Below, one piece after another: positions 59,058-64,000 of a stretch of DNA of 64,000 nucleotides; the stretch's first letter is position 1; each line of letters opens with the position of its first letter. The position numbers were made by a program, and so were the translations under genes. Below the pieces are notes generated by a model, which made no database searches, was not told the origin of the DNA, and saw nothing but the letters and a program-made list of their open reading frames with translations. Origin of the DNA: Kribbella catacumbae DSM 19601. Its GTDB lineage: Bacteria; Actinomycetota; Actinomycetes; Propionibacteriales; Kribbellaceae. The stretch spans positions 124,001-188,000 of the forward strand of contig NZ_AQUZ01000005.1 of the NCBI RefSeq assembly GCF_000372465.1, read 5' to 3'.

Positions 59058-59942
59058 ATGGAGACTGGGAAGCGCCCGATCGGCTGGCCACTACTCGTCG
59101 CGTTGACCAACGGGCGGACCAGGATTCCTGACGACCGGCTGGCCGCTTTGGTGCGCGGCAAGGTCGTACTGGTGACGGGTTCGTCGTACGGGATCGGCGA
59201 GGCGACGGCCAAGCGGCTGGCGCGGGCCGGTGCGACGGTGCTGTTGCTGGCGCGGACCGCCGATCAGCTGGAGATCGTCGCCGAGGAGATCCGGGCCGAC
59301 GGCGGGAAGGCGTTCACCTACCCGGCGAACCTGGCCGAGCCGGACTCGATCGAAGCTGTCGTCGCGAAGGTGCTGGCCGAGCACGGGCACGTCGACGTGC
59401 TGGTCAGCAACGCGGGCAAGTCGATCCGGCGGTCCATCGCGGACTCCTACCAGCGGTTCCACGACATCGAGCGGACGAACTCGGTGAACTACCTCGGCCC
59501 GGCCAAGCTCGTTCTCGAGCTGCTGCCGTCGATGCGCGAGCGCGGCTCCGGGCACATCGTGAACGTGTCGACGGCCGGAGTGCGGACTCCGCCGCTGGCG
59601 CGCTGGTCGGCGTACCTGGCATCGAAGACCGCCTTCGACATGTGGTTGAGGTGTGTCTCGCAAGAGGTACGCGACGACGGGGTGACGACCTCGACGGTCT
59701 ACATGGGGCTGGTCCACACCCGGATGAGTTCGCCGACGCCAGAGCTGACCCGGATGCCCGGGTTGAGCCCGGAGCAGGCCGCCGATCAGGTCTGTGCGGC
59801 AGTGGCCGGCAAACCGCACAACATCACGCCACCACTGGTCCGGCCGGCCGATGCCTTGGGCAACCTTTTCCGGGTGCCGACCGACCGGCTGTTCGAGCAG
59901 TACTACCGGATGACGAACCGGCCGCGCAAGGATGACCAGTGA
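59058..59942 (+). CDS. Short-chain dehydrogenase/reductase, fatty-acyl type
   Basis: SDR of 294 residues with a 33-residue N-terminal extension before the coenzyme fold. Coenzyme motif VTGSSYGIGEATAKRLARAG; VLVSNAGKSIRRS; catalytic Ser in NVSTAGVRTPPL and Tyr/Lys in SAYLASKTAFDMW. The hydrophobic C-terminal tail after VYMGLVHTRMSSPT is typical of membrane-associated mycobacterial-type SDRs next to acyl-CoA synthetases. Middle gene of the hydrolase-SDR-synthetase operon. Confidence 0.9.
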   Translation: METGKRPIGWPLLVALTNGRTRIPDDRLAALVRGKVVLVTGSSYGIGEATAKRLARAGATVLLLARTADQLEIVAEEIRADGGKAFTYPANLAEPDSIEAVVAKVLAEHGHVDVLVSNAGKSIRRSIADSYQRFHDIERTNSVNYLGPAKLVLELLPSMRERGSGHIVNVSTAGVRTPPLARWSAYLASKTAFDMWLRCVSQEVRDDGVTTSTVYMGLVHTRMSSPTPELTRMPGLSPEQAADQVCAAVAGKPHNITPPLVRPADALGNLFRVPTDRLFEQYYRMTNRPRKDDQ

Positions 59943-59964
59943 TGACCGCGGCGGAAGCCGGCCG

Positions 59965-61623
59965 ATGAGGCCACGGCGGCTGAGACCACGACCGATCGGG
60001 CCGATGCGACCGCCCGAGTGGCTGGTGCATGCCGCCGGTGAGGTCAGCGGAGTTTCCGTCGCATTGATCAAGTCGGGCGTCTGGCGCTCCGCGCGGCCGA
60101 CCCACCTGGTTCCGATCGAGCGTGCGCTGCGGCAGTGGGGTCAGTCGATGGCAGCGCTCGGTGCGATCGCCGCGATTCGGTTCCCCGACCAGCCGGCGGT
60201 GATCGACGAGCGCGGCACGATCACGTACCAAGACCTGGATCGGCGGTGTTCGCGTGAAGCGGCCGGGTTGCATGCGCAGTACGGGATTGTTGCCGGGAGC
60301 AAGGTCGCGGTGCTGTGCCGGAACCACCGAGGGTTCCTGGAGGCGACGCTGGCGGCTTCACGGCTCGGAGCTGATGTGCTGTTCGTCAACACCGAGTTCG
60401 CTCTGCCCCAGCTCAAGGCCGTGCTGGAGCGACATCGACCAGACTTGCTGATCCATGACTCCGAGTTCGCTGAGGCAGCCGGAGAGATCCCCGCTGTGAT
60501 TGCTTGGCCGGACGCGGACGGTGGTGCGGTGACGCTTGATCAGCTGGCCGAGAGTGAGGATCCGGAGGCGCCGCTGCCTGACAAACCCGGGCACATCACG
60601 ATTCTCACGTCGGGGACCACGGGCGCTCCGAAGGCGGCGCCGCGCGCGCCGACCGCGTGGGGACTGGCCGGGCTGACCGCGAGCACGCTCAACCGGATCG
60701 GCTTGCGGGCCGGCGAGCCAATGGTGATCTGCCCGCCGCTGTTCCACGGCCTGGGGTTGCTCAACTCGATGCTCGCGCTGTTCCTCGGCTCGCCACTGGT
60801 GCTGGCCCGCTGGTACGACGCGGCGGCAGTGCTCGCCTCGGTCGACACCCATCGCGCCGGCTCGATCGTCGCAGTACCGGTCATGTTGCAGCGGTTGCTC
60901 GATGTCGGTCCGGCCGCGATTGCCGACCACGAGCTGCGCTCGCTCCGGGCGGTGATCTCCGGTGCCTCCGCGTTGGGGCCTGCGTTGGCGGAGCGGTTCA
61001 TCGCCCAGTTCGGTCCGGTGCTTTGCGATGCCTACGGGTCCAGCGAGATCGGCATCGCGACCATCGCCACCTCCGCTGACCTGATCGCGGCACCTGGCAC
61101 CGTCGGGCGGCCTTGTCTCGGATCCTCGGTTCGGATCCTTGGTGATGACGACCAACCCGTCGCGACCGGTGTCACCGGCCGAATCTTCGCGGGCGGCGGC
61201 CTCGTCTTCGGCGGCTACTCGGACGGCAGCAGCAAGACCACGGTCGATGGCCGGATGAGCACCGGCGACCTCGGGCACCTCGACGCGGCCGGCCGCCTGT
61301 TCGTCGACGGCCGCGAGGACGACATGATCGTGTCGGGTGGCGAAAACGTGTACCCGGTCGAGGTCGAGGACTGCTTGATGAGCCACCCGGGCGTCGTCGA
61401 GGCAGTGGTGGTCGGCGTACCGGACGAGGAATTCGGTCAGCGGCTGGTCGCATACGTAGTACCGGCCGGCCCTGCTCCAGGCACAGTCACCGAGGACGAG
61501 CTGATCGAGCACGTCCGCACCAACCTCGCCCGCTACAAGACCCCACGCAAGATAGTCCTGGTGCAGGACCTCCCCCGCAACGCCACCGGAAAAGTCCTCC
61601 GCTCCAAACTCACCAACCCCTGA
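59965..61623 (+). CDS. AMP-dependent acyl-CoA synthetase (FadD-like)
   Basis: Adenylate-forming ligase of 552 residues that activates a carboxylic acid to its CoA thioester through an acyl-AMP. P-loop motif ITILTSGTTGAPKAAPRAP, A4-A5 region LCDAYGSSEIGIATIA, hinge and A7-A8 motifs STGDLGHLDAAGRLFVDGRE and DDMIVSGGENVYPVEVE, and the catalytic Lys in NATGKVLRSKL. An N-terminal stretch (about 1-50, basic and hydrophobic) may attach it to the membrane. ATG 59965 has GGAAG 7 nt upstream; ATG 59932 overlapping the SDR gene is an alternative. Third gene of the operon; it probably activates a fatty acid freed by the hydrolase. Confidence 0.92.
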   Translation: MRPRRLRPRPIGPMRPPEWLVHAAGEVSGVSVALIKSGVWRSARPTHLVPIERALRQWGQSMAALGAIAAIRFPDQPAVIDERGTITYQDLDRRCSREAAGLHAQYGIVAGSKVAVLCRNHRGFLEATLAASRLGADVLFVNTEFALPQLKAVLERHRPDLLIHDSEFAEAAGEIPAVIAWPDADGGAVTLDQLAESEDPEAPLPDKPGHITILTSGTTGAPKAAPRAPTAWGLAGLTASTLNRIGLRAGEPMVICPPLFHGLGLLNSMLALFLGSPLVLARWYDAAAVLASVDTHRAGSIVAVPVMLQRLLDVGPAAIADHELRSLRAVISGASALGPALAERFIAQFGPVLCDAYGSSEIGIATIATSADLIAAPGTVGRPCLGSSVRILGDDDQPVATGVTGRIFAGGGLVFGGYSDGSSKTTVDGRMSTGDLGHLDAAGRLFVDGREDDMIVSGGENVYPVEVEDCLMSHPGVVEAVVVGVPDEEFGQRLVAYVVPAGPAPGTVTEDELIEHVRTNLARYKTPRKIVLVQDLPRNATGKVLRSKLTNP

Positions 61624-61662
61624 CTCCCCCACCACGACGCCTACCTCGGCAACCGAACTCCT

Positions 61663-61750
61663 CTGATCATTCGCCCCCTCTTGACCCTCTGTGGACAAAG
61701 TCCGGTGTCGCGGGGTCGGCGGCGAGGGTCAAAAGGGGGCGAATGATCAG
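61663..61750. repeat. 27-bp inverted repeat, likely bidirectional terminator
   Basis: Arms at 61663-61689 and 61724-61750, starting CTGATCATTCGCCCCCTC, with a single mismatch and a 34-nt loop. The position, 40 bp after the synthetase stop between convergent genes, suits a terminator. The arms are long for one, which may instead mark a small mobile palindrome. Confidence 0.7.
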
Positions 61751-61760
61751 GTGCTTTGGT

Positions 61761-61840
61761 CCGGTCGGCCGACCGGACGGTCGGCCGACCGGACGGTCGG
61801 CCGACCGGACGGTCGGCCGGTCGGCCGGTCGGCCGGTCGG
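61761..61840. repeat. 16-bp tandem palindromic repeat
   Basis: CCGACCGGACGGTCGG recurs three times with a period of 16 bp and then decays into CGGTCGGC units of 8 bp. Each unit is itself a palindrome (CCGACCG-GA-CGGTCGG), so this stretch can form multiple alternative hairpins. Confidence 0.8.
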
Positions 61841-61937
61841 GCTCGCGCGGGCGGTTGGGAACCGGCTAGTCGATGGTGGTCTTGTCGGCCGGCATCTGGT
61901 CATTCTCCATCGGTGCCCGCCCGGAACCGGTGAATCT

Positions 61938-62780
61938 TCAGCACGGCCCCGGGCGCGGCGGCTCTGGGCGCGGCGGTACGGCGCGGGGCGGCACGCCGGT
62001 GTACGTCGCGGGGATGCTCCTCGGCAGCGGGCCTTTGATCCGGGTGGGATCCAGTTGCTGTTCGCGGGCGTGGGCGAGCAGGCCGACCGATCGCGACAGG
62101 ACGAAGAGACCGCGGGCCAGCTCGGGAGCCAGGCCGAGTTCGGCGTAGATGGTCGCGGTGGCGCCGTCGACGTTCATCGGGATCGGCTTCGACCCCTCGG
62201 CCAGTACCGACTCCAGCGCCAGGGCGACCTCCAGGTAATAGCCCTCGACGATGCCGTCGCGCGCGGCACGCTCGATCGCGTGCATCAGCGGATCGCGCCG
62301 CGGGTCGACCGGGTGGAACCGGTGGCCGAAGCCGGGGATGAACGCCTTCCGCGCCTTGTAGTCCGTGACGAGCGCGCGGGCTGCCGCGGTTGGCGACTCG
62401 CCCGCATCGACCGCAGTCTTCAGCTCGTGGAGGACCTCCATGCATTGCTGGCCGGCGCCGCCGTGGACGTCACCGAGGAGATTCACGCCGGTCGCCATCG
62501 CGTTGTTGAGGGCGAGGCCGCAGGAGGCTGCCATCCGGGCGGCGGCGATCGAAGGCGCATGCGGGCCGTGGTCGACGGCTGCGACGAGGGTGAGTTCGAG
62601 AAGCTTGGCTTCGTCCTCGGTGGGTAGGTCACCGGAGACCATCAACCACACCATCTGCGGGAAGTTGACGCCGCCGATGAGGTCCTCGATCGCGTAGCCG
62701 CGCAGACGGATCGAGCCGGGCTGGATGTCGGTGATCGAGGTCGACCACCAGTCCGCCGCTTCTTGGGCCTTGTCGGTCAT
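61938..62780 (-). CDS. Citrate synthase-fold protein, probable citryl-CoA lyase
   Basis: Citrate-synthase superfamily protein of 280 residues, clearly shorter than citrate synthase (about 370-430). The three catalytic positions are recognisable: His in NLLGDVHGGAGQQCME, His in PGFGHRFHPVDP and Asp in PIPMNVDGATATIYAE. The missing N-terminal part and the R-G-Y-x-I-E-D-L-I-G start match proteins annotated as citryl-CoA lyase, which split citryl-CoA to acetyl-CoA and oxaloacetate. The C-terminus ends in a Pro/Arg-rich tail (PPRAVPPRPEPPRPGPC) unlike the family. ATG overlaps the CoA-transferase stop (ATGA), supporting joint function. Confidence 0.85.
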   Translation of the reverse strand: MTDKAQEAADWWSTSITDIQPGSIRLRGYAIEDLIGGVNFPQMVWLMVSGDLPTEDEAKLLELTLVAAVDHGPHAPSIAAARMAASCGLALNNAMATGVNLLGDVHGGAGQQCMEVLHELKTAVDAGESPTAAARALVTDYKARKAFIPGFGHRFHPVDPRRDPLMHAIERAARDGIVEGYYLEVALALESVLAEGSKPIPMNVDGATATIYAELGLAPELARGLFVLSRSVGLLAHAREQQLDPTRIKGPLPRSIPATYTGVPPRAVPPRPEPPRPGPC

Positions 62781-64000
62781 ACGGCTCCCTGGTCGTGAAG
62801 GGCGGCGATCTCGCCGGCGCTGTAGCCGAGCTCCGCGAGAATCTCGTCAGTGTGCTCACTCAACCCCGGCGGCCGCACCTTGGGCCCAACCGACGCGCCA
62901 TCAACATGAACACTGCTCCCCACCACCCGCAGAGAACGCTCCCCACCGACTCCACCCTCCGCACTGCCCCCGCCGTCTTTGTCCCCGGCGCTACCCCCGC
63001 CGCGCACGCCATCCCCATCCCCCGCGCCGCACAGGCCATCCCCATCCCCTGCACTCCCACCACCAGCAGCACCCTCCGCACAGGCCCGGCCGCGCACGCC
63101 CTCCCTCTCCACCGCCGCCGGCGCCGTAGGCGCTGGCGGCGGCATGGTGACTTCGTGGAGCAGGCCGCGTTCCGCCACCTGCTCCAGGGACAGCGCCTGC
63201 TCGACGGTCAGCACCGGTGCGACCGGGACTCCGCTGTCCGCGAGCAGTTCGTCCCACTCGGCGGCAGAGCGCTCTCTGAGCGTCTTCTCCAACTCCTGCT
63301 TGAGTTCAGACCGATGCTGCTTGCGCGCTTCCCGCGTGGCGAACCGCGCATCGTCGATCAACTCGGGCCGACCGAGCACGACACAGAGCTCGACGTACTG
63401 TTCCTGCTTGTTGGCCGCGATGTTCAGCGCACCCGACGCCGTCTCGAACGTGCCCGACGGAGCCGAGGTGACATTCTCGTTGCCCATGGCAAGCGGTTCG
63501 CGGCCGCCGATGACGAAGTCGGACACAACCCAGCCCATCGCCGCGATCGCAGTCTCCAGCATCGAGACATCGAGAAAGCTTCCGGCGCCGGTGCGAGAGC
63601 GCTTCACCAGCGCCGCCGAGATCGCGAAGGCAGCCGCGTAGCCACCGAGGGTGTCGGCGATCGGGAAGCCCGTCCGCGTCGGCGCGGTCTCCGGCATCCC
63701 GGTCACGCTCATGATGCCGGACAGCCCCTGAATGATCTGGTCGTACGCCGGTCGCCCGCGCATCGGTCCGGTCTGCCCGAAGCCAGAGACCGCGCAATAC
63801 ACCAGCCCCGGGTTGAGCGCCTGCAGCACCTCCCAGGAGAAGCCGAGTCGCTCGAGCACACCCGGGCGGAAGTTCTCCAGCAGGACATCGGCATCCCGAA
63901 CCAGCCGCTCGAAAACCTCCTTACTGGCGGCCGATTTCAGATCCAGCGTCAGAGAGCGCTTCCCCGCGTTCTGCGCCAGGAACGAGATCCCCAACCCGGC
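62777..64000 (-). CDS. Family III CoA-transferase (CaiB/BaiF), N-terminus cut by window edge
   Basis: CoA-transferase of family III; at least 407 codons are present, and the gene runs off the right edge. Typical segments are NAGKRSLTLDLKSAASKEVF, LLENFRPGVLERLG, CAVSGFGQTGPMRGRPAYDQ and the catalytic Asp in GAGSFLDVSMLETAIAAMG. Near the C-terminus a Gly/Ala/Asp-rich insert of some 45 residues interrupts the family sequence between TMPPPAPTAP and the RPPGLSEHTDEILAELGYSA ending. Co-translated with the citryl-CoA-lyase-like gene, so it may make the CoA ester which that enzyme cleaves, with succinyl-CoA or acetyl-CoA as donor. Confidence 0.92.
   Translation of the reverse strand, partial: AGLGISFLAQNAGKRSLTLDLKSAASKEVFERLVRDADVLLENFRPGVLERLGFSWEVLQALNPGLVYCAVSGFGQTGPMRGRPAYDQIIQGLSGIMSVTGMPETAPTRTGFPIADTLGGYAAAFAISAALVKRSRTGAGSFLDVSMLETAIAAMGWVVSDFVIGGREPLAMGNENVTSAPSGTFETASGALNIAANKQEQYVELCVVLGRPELIDDARFATREARKQHRSELKQELEKTLRERSAAEWDELLADSGVPVAPVLTVEQALSLEQVAERGLLHEVTMPPPAPTAPAAVEREGVRGRACAEGAAGGGSAGDGDGLCGAGDGDGVRGGGSAGDKDGGGSAEGGVGGERSLRVVGSSVHVDGASVGPKVRPPGLSEHTDEILAELGYSAGEIAALHDQGAV

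Larger units (their letters stand above)
61624..61937. other. Intergenic region with two kinds of palindromic repeat
   Basis: Between the converging synthetase and citryl-CoA-lyase-like genes there are 314 bp without a gene. They hold a long inverted repeat and a 16-bp tandem palindrome, both listed separately. The rest, from 61841 to 61937, is plain sequence in which I see nothing. Confidence 0.6.

Overview
The window is about 64 kb of GC-rich, gene-dense chromosome from a Gram-positive actinomycete. The evidence is frequent GTG and TTG starts, strings of ATGA/GTGA stop-start overlaps, SoxR with actinobacterial-type neighbours, actinobacterial RecQ and SNF2-SWIM genes, and many TetR/GntR/Lrp/MerR regulators. 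The flavour (an aerobic soil actinomycete of the Nocardioidales/Kribbella kind) is inferred from gene content only. No rRNA, tRNA, CRISPR array, prophage or IS transposase was found. The left edge cuts a cytochrome P450 and the right edge cuts a family III CoA-transferase.

Layout. 1-4 kb: partial P450, an MFS transporter, fxsA and the apolipoprotein N-acyltransferase lnt, followed by a 560-bp structured intergenic region. 4.5-11.6 kb: a lysine aminomutase (3,5-diaminohexanoate) catabolic locus. One tightly overlapped leftward operon holds kdd, a metal-dependent amidohydrolase, kamD, kamE and kal; kamA is divergent. No kce is visible. 11.6-17 kb: an oxidoreductase, a DUF4288 protein, a methyltransferase, an Lrp regulator, a 5'-3' exonuclease and an M20 amidohydrolase. 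17-24.3 kb: two drug-exporter modules, a heterodimeric ABC pair with its TetR and a homodimeric ABC with a divergent TetR, each with a visible candidate operator. 24.3-28.6 kb: a SNF2-family ATPase with an overlapping SWIM zinc-finger gene, preceded by a 34-bp tandem repeat. 29.4-37.4 kb: a complete Dpp-type peptide importer, a cytosolic gamma-glutamyltransferase-like enzyme and a GntR regulator, read as a scavenging operon for gamma-glutamyl compounds. 37.5-44.7 kb: acetyltransferases, a trmH remnant embedded in repeats, an M1 aminopeptidase, a membrane class III cyclase, a double-headed MerR and an SDR.

44.9-50.3 kb is the most interesting region. Six overlapping or closely spaced genes encode a secreted/membrane protein with two His-rich modules, a YtkA/FixH-like anchored protein, a polytopic membrane protein with a duplicated Asp-Trp-His motif, a second secreted C-terminally anchored protein and a NarL-type two-component system. 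I read it as a candidate undescribed metal-handling (perhaps copper) and sensing system. 50.4-64 kb: an ArsR-SRPBCC fusion under a large palindrome, RecQ, a 19-bp x 11 tandem array plus 142-bp repeats, soxR with an MFS gene, a GlxA-type regulator, an M24 peptidase, a hydrolase-SDR-acyl-CoA synthetase operon, palindromic repeats, and a citryl-CoA-lyase-like gene coupled to a CoA-transferase.

Intergenic DNA is rich in palindromes and short tandem repeats. Two long palindromes (14.6 kb and 38.4 kb) are clearly copies of one element. Starts were chosen by Shine-Dalgarno match, overlap with the upstream gene and family alignment from memory; none was checked by computation.
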